Notes: generated by a model not told the origin, from the sequence alone. DNA of 64,000 bases from Musa acuminata AAA Group (GCF_036884655.1 NC_088357.1:10269501-10333500); one strand, 5' to 3'; positions 42,700 to 57,261 are shown, counted from the first letter of the stretch. Numbers and translations are program-made.

Positions 42700-45600
42700 C
42701 TTGTAGGCAATTTTATCAATCGCCAATTACTTGAAGGATTTTCTACTAGTGTGATGTATCTGTATATGATTGTTGAAAGACAGATCATGACCTGAAGTAA
42801 TCTACAATATTTACTCCGACAAATGGAGTGTCGTTGTTGGCTGAGAGATATGTAAAGGTGGTTTTCTTGGTAAGAAAACAGGTTTGATTACATTACTGTT
42901 GTATCAGTCTTGAAAATAGTTCAAAGTTTTAGGGATCCAAGCAGAAAATGCTGAGCAAGACAACCTGATCTCAACTTTCACTGGTTTCCATGTTATCTGT
43001 AAGCTGTTCTACATTGTTGATATTTCCTGATTATGAGTTTGAACAACCTATCATCAATGAATTGGTAAAGGATAATGTGGTCTTCTGTATTCTTGATTAA
43101 TTTTGTAATATGATCTGGATGCTGGAATTCTAGTGAACGCTTTGTTGTGCCCTTGTGTTGCAATAATTGGCAACTGTTTTTAGTCCGTAAAACATTATAA
43201 TTTTTTTTAATATTTTTTACAGGGAAAATTTTACCTATTTGATTATAAAAGAAAGTTATAATTTATATTTTTAAAATTTCTTACGAAACCCTCTGACCAA
43301 TCTACTCTATATTTTTAAAATTGAGCTAAATATTTATCTAATTAAATCAGTTAAAAATTAAAATTGATCAAAATTTTATTTTGATTGATTAGATAATAAC
43401 TTGATTGATCGAATTTAAATCTAATTAAACAGTTAAAATATAATTAAGATGATCAAAATATTTGATTAAAATTAATTAATGAATTTTATAATTAAGAACA
43501 TATGTTAAAAATTTTTGAGTTTACGAAAGCTAAAATTATAATTTTTTTATGAGATATAATATAAATATTTGATTTTTAAAGGACATAATGCGAAGAATAA
43601 ATTGAAAGATAAAATAAAATTATTTGATTTCTTAGGGATAAAAATATTCTATTAATTCAGAAAGAAAGAAATCCTAAAACCTCTTTAACCATGTGTTCCA
43701 TCACACCTATACGCATAGGTCTTGCGGACGGTGCACTAACAACTTTATCGTCGTACCCATGTGGCTGTATATCGACTAGTAACTACACTAGTCATAGCTT
43801 GACCTCAATTAACTTGATCTCCGGGATGATGACAATGTTGTCCTCACTATCAACTGTGTCAACATGCTCCACAGAGTTTCCTCATCGATTGCTATCGTTT
43901 TGCATCGTGCCATCGTGTGTGTGTCGCTTGTGGTGACGTGGTTGTTCTTACGAATTTGTTGTATAGTCGCTTGGTATCGCGACTTGTGGCGTCCAGTTGA
44001 TGTCGACCATAACTAGCAAATGCCGCAATAGCATTGCTGTAGTCATCGCACTATTACAATTGCCGCACGCAATGACATTATTATAGTCGCCATAACCACC
44101 TACGACTAAGGCAAGGTGGTCATCGTTATTGACTGTCACACCTTACGATGCTTCCGTTGCCTACGCAATCGCTACTCGCGACTGAGTTGATGACCACAGG
44201 AGGTTGTCACCCTCAAGAATATAATCATCGATAGTAAACTATCGATAGTGATTTATCAATTAAGTACGAAGACCCTCACATTGTTCGGAGCCATGGTACA
44301 AGATAGATATGATAAGAAAGCAGATTAACAATAGAAATAGATTATTCAACTATCATAAATCAATACCAAATAACATATTTTTACAAGTGAAGTGTGCTAA
44401 TAAATAGATCTAAATACATCTGAAATGTTTTTACGATATAAAGTATTTGATTTCAAAAAATGACTATGATACTAATTATTGTAAGCATAAATATGATGAT
44501 TATGTTAGTGTCATACGAAAATTTTAATGTCATAAACTAAAATCAAATATTGATAGATTAAATTTACGATGCATACCTTTCGATACTATTTAGAAAATCT
44601 TTTATTTAATCTATAAATGTACCATCTTCGAATCTAAAAACTATAGCAATGTCGATCTATAAGAAGAACTTGACTCTCGTTCTCATCTCTTTCTATCTTT
44701 CATTTATTTTTGTCTAAGCAATGAATTAGGAAAAAAAACGGAGATAAGAGAAGATTTGTAATCTCTCTAACTGGTTGATTGTCCATAGGAGATCTTGTTA
44801 TTTTTTAGATGAGAGCAAAGTATTTAGAACGGTACTTATGAGAGTACTTCCCATCAAGATCATCTTAAAGAATTCTATTACAATTGAATTTTTTTTTTGT
44901 ATGGGTCTATATCCGTAATCAATTTCTAATCAAATTTATAATATATCTTTTAACTAATTAGATATGAGTAATTAATGTATTAAGAAATATTAAAAACAGT
45001 AATTAAAATTTCTTGTCAAATTAAAATTGAAAAAAAATACCTGATTTTTCTATGCAACATAAGTATGTGAGACCTTCTTCTGGTGCTTGCGCTACTAATC
45101 CAAACTGATTCTTTCCGGTTGATATAAACCATACCAACTGGAGTCGAGATCCATTTTTGTACCCAACTTTTTCTTTCTCCTCTACATCCAAAACCTAATT
45201 ATCATCATCACCGTGATCAAATCAAGCTAATTAAAATATTTGATCTTCTCGACTTGCATGTCACTTCAAGTGGATCAATGTCGCGTCTTCTTGTCGTTAA
45301 TATCTTTTTTTTTAACTAAAATATTTTTAAGTAGACTTTATATTGCTTTATTACGGTGATCAAGACATTATAACATGCTAAAAAAAATGAGAAAATTTTT
45401 AATAGGTAATTTGAATATTTTTAAAATTAGAAGTATTATTTGAAAAAAATAAAATATAAATATTTTCTAGTTAAATCATCTTTTTTTTTCTTTTAACATT
45501 CAATCGTCAAAATAATCACCTTTAGTTATACATTCAATTGCAAAATAATCGCCTTTAATTTGGATTATGTATTAAAGTATAAAATATTGCAACAATTATC

Positions 45601-45780
45601 TATCGGAGATTAATTATTCATAACTATATATGTGATACGTGACGAATATTAAATTACTGATTTGAGAGGAATATGTGTGTGATTTCATGAGGGTTACAAA
45701 GGAGAAATATTTATATTGATTCCCCAACTTCACCGGCCGCTCCCACTTCCAAAGGTCCCACTTCTCTCGCTCCATCTCTA
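42700..45780. other. Spacer between TGA and RCC1 genes
   Basis: Mostly AT-rich. At 43690-44220 a more GC-rich patch repeats short GTCATCGC/ATTGCCG/GTAGTC-type words on both strands and looks like old degenerate simple repeat or transposon debris. No gene is recognised. Confidence 0.5.
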
Positions 45781-45821
45781 TTTCTTGACACCTAAAGAAA
45801 GCCATTAATCGATACCTCGCC

Positions 45822-48800
45822 ATGGCCGCCGCCGAATCCGCTCACCCCGTCGTCCTCGCATGGCAATCTCTCTCTCTACTTCTAACCGTGTACATACGTA
45901 ACCTGTTCCGTTTTTCGTTTGAAAGAGTTCCGATTTGTGCTCAGGGGATCAGGCGAGGATGGGCAACTGGGGATGGGCAACTGGGAAGAGAAGGACTGGG
46001 CCTACAGCATCAAGTCCCTCGAGCCCAAGAACGTCGTCGCCGTCGTTGCCGGCAGCAGGAACTCCCTCGCCATCTGCAGCAACGGACAAGTCTGTGCCTT
46101 TCACCCTAAACCCTCTAAAATTATTCATCTTTCTCTTGTTGTTGACTGATTTCTGATTTTGTGTGTTCTTTCTCTCGGAAAAAATAATTTGTGGTTTCTG
46201 TTGTAAACTTAGTTGTATACATGGGGATGGAACCAGAGGGGAACCCTGGGTCATCCGCCGGAGACCAAGACGGAGAGCGTCCCGAGCCTAGTTGATGCCC
46301 TCGCCGGCGTCAAGATCGTTCAGGTACTTCCAGATAGCGAAGGAATTTGATGCGTTCGATTTTTGTGGTTTAGCTTGTTTGATGCAATGCTTCTCGGTAT
46401 TTATTGGTGTGTTTCTGCTGGTTTTCTTTTATATATATTTTTTATTTATTTCAGGCAGCAATTGGGGGCTGGCATTGCCTGGCTGTTGATGATCAGGGCC
46501 GAGCTTATGCTTGGGGTATGGAACAAGAAAGAGAAAAAACAATGTTATTGTTAATTGTTATTGAACTTCTCTGCAGTAAACTGCATGATACTTTTGTCAA
46601 CAATGCTCTTTTTGTGCGTGGGCAGGTGGGAATGAATATGGGCAGTGTGGGGAGGAGCTCGAGAGAAAAGAAGATGGCAGTAGGGCTCTGAGGAGGGACA
46701 TTGCCATTCCCCAAAGATGTGCACCTAAGCTCTCCGTCCGCCAGGTAATTGGAATATATCCTATGCACTTGATTATAGCTGGAATGTTCTCTGTGTTTGG
46801 TATTCCTTGTACCTTATTCTAATTGTGACCTTCAAGGGCTTATTCCATCAAATTGGCTTTATCGATTCCTTTTCTTTTTCTCTAAACATTGGATCATTAT
46901 AATGTAAGGAAAAAGTGGCAACAGGCTGAAAAATTATACAAAATTTTCTGAAATGTTCACATGCAAATATTGTAGAAATAACACAATGATATAAATTTTA
47001 AACATAGCCCATTCTAGTGGGATATGCAATTCACACTCACTAGGAACTTCCTCGCTATGGTTTCTCTGAAACTATTCAAGAGATAATCAACCATGTATCT
47101 TGCGATTTTATACTGAGAGTAAGGTTGTTCCAAGACAAGACTCCCGGATGTGTTCTGGTCAAGATAGCATCTATTCCCATGAGAATCAGAAGCACCAAAA
47201 TTCAGGTCATCCTGTATTCTTGTTGAAGAATCGGCCAGTATATACATATATATAGTTAATTTTAATACAAACATAGTATATATATGGTTAAACTCTTATT
47301 ACAGGCATCATTTATAATAGAAAATCTTCTTGTTTTTTATATAAATTTTAAATGATGCAATCCAAAATTTTTGTTACAACTCTAAAAAGGGTGGCATAGT
47401 GCACAAGTCTTTTATCAATGTAGGATCTAAGAAGGACCAAAGTATCGCATCCTTATCCCTACAAGCAGAGGTTGTTTTGTTATTCAAATTGTGGCCTTCT
47501 AAGTTGCAAAGGCTTGCCCTCTTTCTTAATTGTTTTTCATCTTGGCTTCCACTAGACACTTGATTTGTGGTTGTACATCTTGCATTTGTATAACAGTATT
47601 AACTAAACTATCATGTCTAACAATTGCTCCATGTAGTATATAGCATATCATTATATTCTTGAATAATTTTTAGGTTTCTGCATATATGAATTGGTTCTGT
47701 AGCTTCAGGTGGTTAGCAAGTTTCCATGCTTTTGCTTTATATAAACCAGGTAGCTGCTGGAGGGACACACTCCGTGGTACTGACGCAAGATGGTCATGTC
47801 TGGACTTGGGGCCAACCATGGCCTCCTGGAGATATGTAATAATCTCCCCTCTCTCCTTTGAGTATTTGTTAATATAGTTCTGTTTTTTTTTTTTTCATAA
47901 TTTTCGAAGTATGAAGATCTTTTCCACCCTGCCTACTTGGTCTCTATTTTATTCCTGTCTCTGTAGTACGCAAATCTCAACTCCTGTACGTGTGCAAGGC
48001 CTTGAGCGAGTAAGGTTGATTGCTGTTGGTGCATTTCATAATTTGGCACTTCTAGAGGATGGAACCTTATGGGCGTGGGGCAACAACGAATATGGTCAAC
48101 TAGGAACTGGTGATACTCAGCCAAGATCACAACCTATCCCTGTTCAGGGTTTATCTGGTCTTACTTTGGTGTGTAACGCAAACATTGTCTATTACTTGCA
48201 CTTTTTCTTTTGTTTTTAGATATAGTGGGAATCCTGTGATTTTGTTATACGTAATATGGAAGTAAGAAGCAAGCTTTGGATTCTACTTATAGCCGATACA
48301 TGATAAAAACCAAAAACAAAACATAACAGCTGAAAACAAAGTAGAGCAGTTGTCAGCATTCTATGCCATGACTCAAGGAACTTTGTATTCCTTGATTTGT
48401 ATGAATTAAATCTTATGCAGACTTTCCAGAAGATAAACCTCAGACTTTTGCCTTTACTAGCATATTCCTTTTCTACCCAAGATGTATAATTATGTTAATC
48501 AATTCCTGCAAATTGATTGATATAAAAACTGAAAATAAATTGTCTTTAAAAGTGGGAGCAAGTCCAGAATTAAGTGAAGATGCTTAGACCTGTAAATTTT
48601 AGGTAGAAAGTAGTTTGTGAGGCTTTTGTTGTCACATCATGGGAAATACTCAATATATCAATCCAAAAGGACTTAAACATGCTGTATCGCCAGCATGTAG
48701 CTCTCTTTTTATGCTGGCTATACAGTAACATGCCATTACATACCAGAGTGCATTAGTAGGAAAATGTGCCCATGTTTTTTCTTATCAGGCTATGCTAACT

Positions 48801-51800
48801 AGTGGAGACACCGCTCAATACAGGCAGTGTCAGGCACAGATGTGTATTCCATGTCTTAATAGCATGTTGGCTAGCATGGGCAAGAATGATTCACTTATTG
48901 AAACTGATAGTAGCATTTTATTAAATTGATTGTTTTTGGTAATATACACAAATTTATAACTTAAAGGTGGGATGTAAAATTCAAGTGCTTCATTACCTGA
49001 TCTTATATACCTTTGGTTTTTCAAGGTGGACCACAATAACTATTCATAGATCTTGCTACTTTGAGTTCAGAAACCATTAATTGATTTACTTATTGGAGTC
49101 ATAATGGCCTAGCATCTTTGATTATCAGTGGGACAAGGCCTCAATATGATGCTCTGTAAGTGTAAACATGCTAAACTTATAGAAGATAAGAAGAGAATTG
49201 CCAGCTCGTAAATTGGTACGTTTACTAGACCTCAAGATGCTGATGGTCTCTAACAAGAAACTCTAGACTTCTAGTGATACCAGTTGGCTAACTAGTTAAG
49301 CAAACGAATCAACAATAAATATTTGTTGGTCATCTAATACCAAATTTTTTCACAAAGCAAACTGTCAGCATCAGAAATCCATCTGCCTGTTGTAGATGTA
49401 AATCATAATTTGTCTTGATTTGTTGTGCCACCCTGCCATAATTTTTACTCTGTTGTATTTCTCAAAGACCATCTTCTCCAAGTTCTATTTTTTAGTATAT
49501 ACTCAATCTTCAGTTCATAATTGAATTTTAAATTTAATTGAGTTGAAGTTATGAAACGGCCTTTGTAATTGGTGGGCGAACTTATGTACATTTGACATTA
49601 CCTAGTCCCTACAATGGCAGTAGCCTCAGGCCTGGACTTTTCTGTTTGATTAAATTGTATGAACTTTTTTCCTAGGTTGACATTGCTGCTGGAGGTTGGC
49701 ATTCAACTGCACTAACCAATGTTGGAGAGGTAATCCATTTCTAGTTTCTTGTATTCAACTCTTCTGCCATAAATATTTGTTTTGTTGTCTCCTTCAACTG
49801 TAAACTTGATACTTTTATTTAAAACACATAATGGAGCTTAGTGCTATTGGATAATTTTAAGCTACACTGCATAGAAATTCTCTTCTTTTTTTTGTTTGGT
49901 AAAAGAAACAACCTTCACCAACTATTTTGTGCTGCAACTAGTACAGTATTCATAGTAGAGTTACAGTAATGCTCATCACTCTAAAACTTTATCTGACAAA
50001 CTGCATCTACTAAAGTTGGCAACATTGTGTGCCATTTTGTTTGCTCTCCTAGGAATTTGCGGCCACTGCATTACAGCCATATGTTGAGCAAGCGACAAAA
50101 TATCAGAGACTAGTCTTCTTGACCATGGGATAGAAAGTCTCTATCTTGCTAATTATGATTTTCCTGATTATTAACATTTGCAATGGAATTAAGAATTGTC
50201 AACTCTTTAAAAATTATGATCATCACCAGCTTCAATTTCAATTTGAAATAGTTCATAAATATATTCTATCACATAACCGCATCACATCCTGTTAAGTTTG
50301 GCATGTGTGGAAATGATAAAGCAGGAAATTTTCTGACTGGCTGCTACAAGATCTTAATAAGCATACAAGGGTGATAACTTTTTTCAAATTAACACAAGTA
50401 TCCACTTCTTCACGATTCAAAACAACTTGATTACATGATTCACCTTACTGGTCTGTACCAGTATACCGATCAGCTGTTGGTACGATAAATACCAAGCCAT
50501 ACTGATGTACCGACATATGGTACGGTGGGATATACTAATATACCAATATGTACCGCATATACTAGTCTCTTATCAAACTGGTATGCACTGCCCATACCGA
50601 GCAGTACGTTGTGGTACGGGAACCTTGCTTGATTAAAAATTATGATTGTAGGAATTTATTTACAGAATTGACAAAGCCGTCGTCGTATTAATGTTTCCCA
50701 TTTCTTCGTAATGCTGCTTTTTTGAAGGTTGGCCATTTGTCATTCTGTTCCAGTAGCTGGTTAAGAATTTATTAACATGCTATGTAGTATCTTGTGCAAA
50801 CAAGTTTAATGCCTTTATGGTAGCAGCTTACATAGTTGGCCTTATTTGAAGGCATGGGTGTATGCTTTTCTTGTCATTTTTAGTTCTGAGAACATATGAA
50901 TATTGTCTCTACATTACATTACAATTGCTGAAACGAGATCTTATCTGAATGAGCATTTGACAAAGTTTCATCAATGATATTGTAGATTCCATTTATCCCA
51001 TCCAGTACACAGCTTAAATGCAAAATAGCATTCGCAAGTTTGTATTTGCACGAGTGTCAACATTGCGGTTAATTTGTTTGTTGACCAACTAGGTATATGC
51101 TTGGGGAAGAGGGGAGCACGGGAGGCTTGGATTTGGAGATGACAAGAGTAGTAAAATGGTTCCTCAGAAGGTCCAACTCCTAGTTGGGGAAGATATTGTT
51201 CAGGTAAATTTACCTACTAATTAGCTCAAATACTGCTCTTTTGTAGCTTTCCCTCCTAGTACTACTGCATCATGAACTAGTCTATAATCAAATATCAGGC
51301 GGCCAATGTTTCAAGTATCCAACCTGGAATTGCTCTCTAACAGTTGGGTGTTGTGTTTGTTCTCATCTTATTCAGATATCTTGTGGAGGCACTCATTCAG
51401 TGGCGTGTACTCGTGATGGGCGAATGTTCTCTGTAAGTGTGGAATTCTTTTCGAAGCCAGTTTAACTAGCTCCATTATAAGTCCAGATGTCTTTCAAACT
51501 AGTTAAACCTTATCCACGTTAAGAAGATGCCTTATACCATGACCGGTCTCTGATCGATAGCAGAGACCATAAACATTTTCCTATAGTACCTTCAGAATCC
51601 CATGGTGCCAAGTTGCATGAGTCCATGACCCACAAATTATTGTCAGAATATTCAGGTCTTCATTCAATGTGAAAGTAAGCTCTCAAAAGATCTGGGAATT
51701 TTTTACATATCATTGCCGAGGGTGCACGTTGATGGTAATATTGCGACTAAAGTTTAAGTTGGACGTTTGTGTATGCTAACCCTTCACAAAACCTCACGAG

Positions 51801-52212
51801 CTAGGCAGACATTTTTGGTATTTTTTCATTGCCGATTAATTTAATGCCTGTGTTGTATATCTCCTGCCAATCTCAAGACAATTATGGTAAATAACCAAAA
51901 ACTTTGGTTCTTTCGATCAACTTCTTACTGCATTGTTGAAAGATTTTTGTTAGTTTTTGATTTGAATCACCATGAATGAATGACACGGGACTCTTGTTCA
52001 AATGCCAACAGTTTGGAAGGGGCGACCATGGACGCCTAGGCTATGGGAGGAAGGTCACAACCGGCCACCCAATGGAAGTGCCCATCAAACTGCTACCACC
52101 AAGAGACAGCGGCAGCACCGACGGGCAGTGGTGCGCCAAGCTTGTTGCCTGCGGTGGACGCCACACTTTGGCGATGGCATCATGGGTTGAGGAACCTGGA
52201 GATTCTATCTAA
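45822..52212 (+). CDS. RCC1-repeat protein (UVR8-like beta propeller), 395 aa
   Basis: Exons are 45822..45862, 45945..46089, 46213..46323, 46455..46515, 46626..46744, 47750..47835, 47967..48168, 49676..49729, 51093..51203, 51376..51432 and 52012..52212 (1188 nt). RCC1 blades repeat in order: GSGEDGQLGMGN, LYTWGWNQRGTLGH, AYAWGGNEYGQCG, VWTWGQPWPPGD, LWAWGNNEYGQLGTGDTQPR, VYAWGRGEHGRLGFGDD and FSFGRGDHGRLGYGR. AAGGTHSV, AAGGWHST and SCGGTHSV turns lie between them. Length and order match Arabidopsis At5g16040/At3g02510-type proteins from memory; whether it is a photoreceptor or an exchange factor is unknown. Exon 1 ends at TG|GCAATC, so intron 1 has a GC donor. No GT donor there restores the WGSGEDGQLG frame. 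The 3' end lies 183 bp from the stop of the convergent transporter gene. Confidence 0.92.
50434..50627. mobile_element. Third copy of the CGGTAC-rich MITE-like family
   Basis: 194 bp in RCC1 intron 8, flanked by the direct repeat CTTGATTA (50426-50433 and 50628-50635). The right end reversed reads CAAGGTTCCCGTACC, like the left end CAAGGATTG of the copy at 22100. The interior has GTACCAGTATACCG, GGTACGGTGGGATA and CCATACCGAGCAG. Confidence 0.7.
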
Positions 52213-52394
52213 AGCTGAGAAGACAAAGAGAAGCTCATGCAAGCAAAATTATGGCCACTTGCATTGAATCCAATCGTAACTTTTGTGAACCGGACAATAT
52301 TTAGTTAGTATCTGATGAAAAAAAAAAGCCATCTGCTATGAATAAATCAGAATGAAGAATTCAATACAACCATACTTTGATCCATCCTACCAAT

Positions 52395-55300
52395 TTAAAT
52401 AGGCGGTGGCGTATCTGACAACTGATCGAGTGAGTGGTTCATCACTTCTCTAGCTCTGGCACTTCGGTATTGTAGTCTCTGGTGCAATGCTTCTGACATC
52501 TGGTCGAAGAATTCAGCATCCCATCTCTGTATCAACGAGGGATCCTCTGCATAACAGACATATATGGATGTCACTGCACTTTCCACCACCACCACCGCCA
52601 ACCCTAACTGTAAAAACAAAAGAGCAACCCAAGTGATTACTAGAGTGTTTTGATATGGCTGAAGTATAGTGAACAACAGGAAGACAATGTAGTCTAAAAG
52701 AGTTCCAATAGTTATTATTATTATTATTATTTTTACATACTACCAATTGATTTCTGAAATGTCTTTCAATGTTCTTAGCTATCGTACTCATAAATTTGAG
52801 TTAGAGGTACAATATGTAAGCATACATTTATTGAAAATAACATTGGATAATTATCATAAGCAACTAATTGACAAGTTGAGCAGGAGCGTGCATACAAACT
52901 TATTAAGTCAAATTAACAAAAATTCTAACTAAATAACATCTATTACAATCAGTATCAGCTAATAGCAAGTATAATTGGGAGTCGAAATAGTTTATTCCAC
53001 TAAAAAAAATAAAATAGTTTTCTATGCTCTTAAACTAGTGCAAGTAGGATAACAAAATGAATTTAAGTGTCCTGTACGATGGGATGTAAGGTGAACTCAC
53101 CAGGATCATTCCCATCAAAATGGCAGTCGAACCAACCATAATCACTTTATCACTCCTTTTGAACCATGTCCAAACTCCTGTGCACGTTCCAGAAATCAGC
53201 CCACCCAAAACAATGACCATCAGAAGGACTGCACCCGAACAATCGTAGGCAACAAGAGCTTCAATGCCAGTGGACTGGAAAAGCTCCCAGGCATCTCTAG
53301 CTGAGGGATTGAAGCCTTTACCACTAACTGCTATCTGTTGAATACAACCACAGGTAAAAAGCTTTACTAGGATGACTTGTTACGACACAAGTTTTCGGGC
53401 ACAAGAAACAGGTCTTCATTGGTCTCTTCCACTATTAGATTCAGAGAAATTATCAATATATTAAGCCAGCTGACCACTAAGTTTGTGATGTGACTTCCAC
53501 GAGTTTTAGAAAAGGATAATCAGACAAAGAAACATGATATATGAATTGTGCTATATAGCTTAAACCTGTGCTAAGTGAACATCCTCCTCGATGGAGAGGC
53601 AGGATTGATCAATCCCCAAGAAAGTATGGCAATCATGTGATGTAGTAAGAAGAAAGTTTATTCAGGATAGAAAGAAGGAACTTAAATCAGACAAGTCCAT
53701 GTATGAGATATGGAGCAGGTGTGCTCCGTAAAAACCCTTCTTTTAAGTTGCTAAAATACCAAAAAAATTATAATGACCTCTCTTAAGCTCCTAGAATATA
53801 ACATCACCTTCAAACAAATAGTTATTAAAGGATAACCGCCTCAAGTCTTACAAATATATAAAACCATGAGATAAGGACATGGAATCTGAGCACTACTGCC
53901 AAACAGCATCACAAGTTCGGTACAAGACATGAACACAACTGGTTTTCCTTGGAAATGTGTTCTTTGTTCTTTCATTGAAAAGGAAAGTCTAGGAATCTGA
54001 CAAACTTGCATATTTGTGCAAATGTGGCTTGTTCACTGAGAAATCAAAAAAAATAAGATCCATGTTTTGACCTTTTAAGAATGAAGGTAACTTGAACACT
54101 TTGCCCCTCTGTTTTTCATGAGGTGAAAATTCCAACAACAAAATGAAGTCTTCTTTCCCTTCTTTTTCCAAGGAAAAGTCCTTACATGATTCTAGCATAA
54201 GGCCCTAAGGAACATAAAACAATATGATCGTAATAAAATATACTTAATTACAGCAAACAGGTGCATGTTATTGAAGAACTGCAATCAAGTGGTAAATGCT
54301 AAAAGCAACTAACCTCGACATAAGCATACTTGTTGAAGAAACGGACTAGAGTCTCCACTAGGTGAAACAAGAAATCAACACAGCAAAGAAGACACTCGTT
54401 GCTGCCAATCTTTGAGCGAAATCCCCGAATCTAAAACATGTTAACAAACATAAGCAAATGAAACTGAAAAATAACTACTTGGTAAGTCATGAACCATTAG
54501 AACTAAAGATACTTTTTTTACAATGCACAACCATAGATTATTCAGCACAAAAGAAAACCTTCGAGTTTAGAATATAACCTCCCATCGCAATGTACGGATG
54601 GCAGCTGTAAAAAGTGAACCATAGCAAATGCTACCAAAAGAAGTTGTTACAGCGTAACGAAGGGACTTCAAAAGTGGTTTTGCAGGCATTGATGCTGCAC
54701 TTCTGCTACCATGCATGAGAACAAGGAAGACCATGCCAGACACAATAACATGAACTGTGTTGCAAAAGACAGCACCAGTCCAAAATAAACTGACAGAAAA
54801 AACCTGCAATTACATATGTAAAAGGGGGAACAATTTCAGCAAGTCATATTTGTATTTGGTTAATCGATGCATTTCATACATTGGAAGGGAAAAACTTGCC
54901 AGCTCACCACAAGGAGCCACCAGCGTCCACTATCATCCATGCTTGAAGCAATAACCCCAGATATTCCAAATGACCATAATGCCATCCAACAAAGCATAAT
55001 TATCATAAAAGCATAGGCTACATGCATAACTTCAGGAAGGTCCCAGACCATTTTGACAGCCTTTTGCAACACTAGCATTGTGAAAGGAAACCTAGAGGAG
55101 AATGCCAAAAATGATTACCCATATCACTTAACAGTGCTTATCACAATGATACTAGAATATACATCTAAATATTTTCGACTTTATTTCCCAAGAAATACCT
55201 TTTGAATTAAGCTTATATTGGAAAGCAGGATTAGGGATTGAAATTGCCATCTTCTTTCCATATTCAACAGAATATAATGGGTCATGGTAATAACATTTTG

Positions 55301-57215
55301 CGAAGGCTCTAAATAATTAAAAGCAAGATCATCAGTACAAGTGACAAATGCAAACAATAGAAAAACATAAATTAAGAAAGCATAAGTGCAACTTCTCCAC
55401 TGAAAATAGAAAGGCACAACTCCAGCTCCTTTGCAAGAAACAACCAACATTCCTACTTATTGGAGAACTTTCACAACTCACATAGTATAAACACAGTCAG
55501 TAGCAAAAGTGTTTATGCCAATGGTGACATTTAGAACCTAAATAAATATTAGAAAGCACACAATCCAATCTCTCTACTGCAAAAAGAAAGACACTTAACC
55601 AGATGCTCTATTGAGAGCAGCTTCTAGCACCACCAATGCTGCTACATGCAGTTGGTTGACCTTGGTTTTAAGAGAGTCTGGTCTTGTTACTTGGTAACTT
55701 GTTCCTAAGGGAGTCCATTAAGAGCCTCATTTGTGATGTATCTTCGGCTGTGTCAGCTTCAGCCGATAACTTTAAATTCTTGTTAATCACTTATCAGTTG
55801 TTCATCTGAACAGCTCATGTCCGTGTAAAATTTAGATCCCTAAATTAAACATTCCAAACATAGATGGATAGAATCACATAAAGCTACTAAGACTAAGTTG
55901 AAAACCTTAGCCTTTCAAGTAATGCCCCAGTACATTAAAGTACAGAACTTAAATGATGTCAATTAACTAATAATTGTGAGAACAAAGTCAAGTGAATCAT
56001 CACCACAAGCTTAGCACTTCTGCCTACCATTCTAAACTGACCTGTCACCACTCTTTTCCTGTCACTTCTTGAAGCTTGGCCTACTTAGATCATCTATCTT
56101 GAATTTGACTACTATAATTCATTGAAAATAAACACTAACCATATATTTTGATTTCATTTTCTTTTCCCAGATGAAACAACAAATGATTACGATTCTACAT
56201 GGTGCATACATGGTTAAGTAAATTAAATAAGAACTCGGTCATTGTCAGAATTGTCTTCTTAGAATATGGTAGTACTATACAGCTTGGAATTTGATACTGT
56301 TGATTTTCTTATAAAAGAACCTCATAAGTCTATTATAACTAGCCTATACAACTGCTTAAATCGCAAGATTAGGGACTTGAAAATGAAAGATACAATCGCT
56401 TTCTTTCGATCGATAATCTTCATATGGTAGTCAATCAATCTTCATTCAGGTTTGATTCCATCGAACAAAGGGGAAAGGAAAGGAAAGGAAAGGAAAGGCA
56501 GAAGAAGGTCGACGAGAGGATACCTATCCAACACCGACATGACATACAAGAACTGCAGTGCCGCCCCGACGGCGAAGGCCACGCCCCAGAAAAAGTGTTC
56601 GGTCCAGAAGCACAAGACGCTGATCACAGCAAGATAGGTAGTGAGCCCGTGGATCGACACCTTCATCATCTGGCTCGCTCGACTCCCCAACAGCGACAGC
56701 CACGCCCACGCCAAGAGCACCGCCGCCCCACCAGCCACCCCATAGAACGGCCAATAGGTCTCCGTAAGCTCCACCGGCTGCTGCTCGAAAAAGGCAGCCT
56801 GGCTAGAGTTAATCCTGCCGGTGATGTTGGTGAACCGGTCGATGTTGAGCCGGTCGGCGCGGCTGAAGCGGTTAATACCAAGGATGGTGAGCCCGACGCC
56901 GAGAGCGAGCAGGTGGAGGACAAACACGCCGAGCCAGAACACGTCCCGCCAGCGCCTCGCCTGCTCCGCTGCCGGCCTTGGCGCCGGGGCCGACGGCAGC
57001 GAGGCGTCGCTCCCGTTGCTGCTGCTACCTCCGTTCTGAGAGAGAAAAAGAAGCAAGGCCATGGATAAGCAAACCATCAACATAACACAGGAGACATGAA
57101 TTGAGGGCATTTGGGATCAAACCTCGTCTTCCTCATCGTCAATCGAGGCGGAGGAGGAGAGATCGGCGCCGGAGAAGACCGTCTGCTGCCGCTGCTGCGG
57201 GTCTCTGAGGCTCAT
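52395..57215 (-). CDS. Choline-transporter-like (CTL/PNS1) membrane protein, 525 aa
   Basis: Exons on the minus strand are 57215..57123, 57035..56524, 55091..54908, 54803..54579, 54430..54314, 53334..53101 and 52607..52395 (1578 nt). The product starts MSLRDPQQRQQTVFSGADLS with an acidic, soluble N-terminus (DDEEDE). The first membrane span is VFWLGVFVLHLLALGVGLTI. A loop with NITGRINSSQAAFFEQQPVE follows, then many spans (for example HGLTTYLAVISVLCF and FPFTMLVLQKAVKMVWDLPE), the family-typical VIVSGMVFLVLMHGS, SLRYAVTTSFGSICYGSLF, FLFHLVETLVRFFNKYAYVE and SGKGFNPSARDAWELFQSTG, and the tail SDTPPPI. This is the CTL/DUF580 family (Pfam Choline_transpo). Plant members such as CTL1 affect membrane trafficking and transport. 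Substrate is not shown by sequence. All introns are GT-AG. Confidence 0.93.
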
Positions 57216-57220
57216 CCTCT

Positions 57221-57261
<41 letters not shown>
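57221..57261 (-). repeat. (GA)n microsatellite in the transporter leader
   Basis: About 18 GA units (CT on the gene strand) lie within ten bases of the CTL start codon, so they should be in its 5' UTR. The polySer/Leu and Arg/Glu frames over them are artefacts. Confidence 0.88.

Noticed and set aside
56424..57068. 214-codon plus-strand ORF
   Set aside because: Shadow of the transporter's exon 2 on the other strand.
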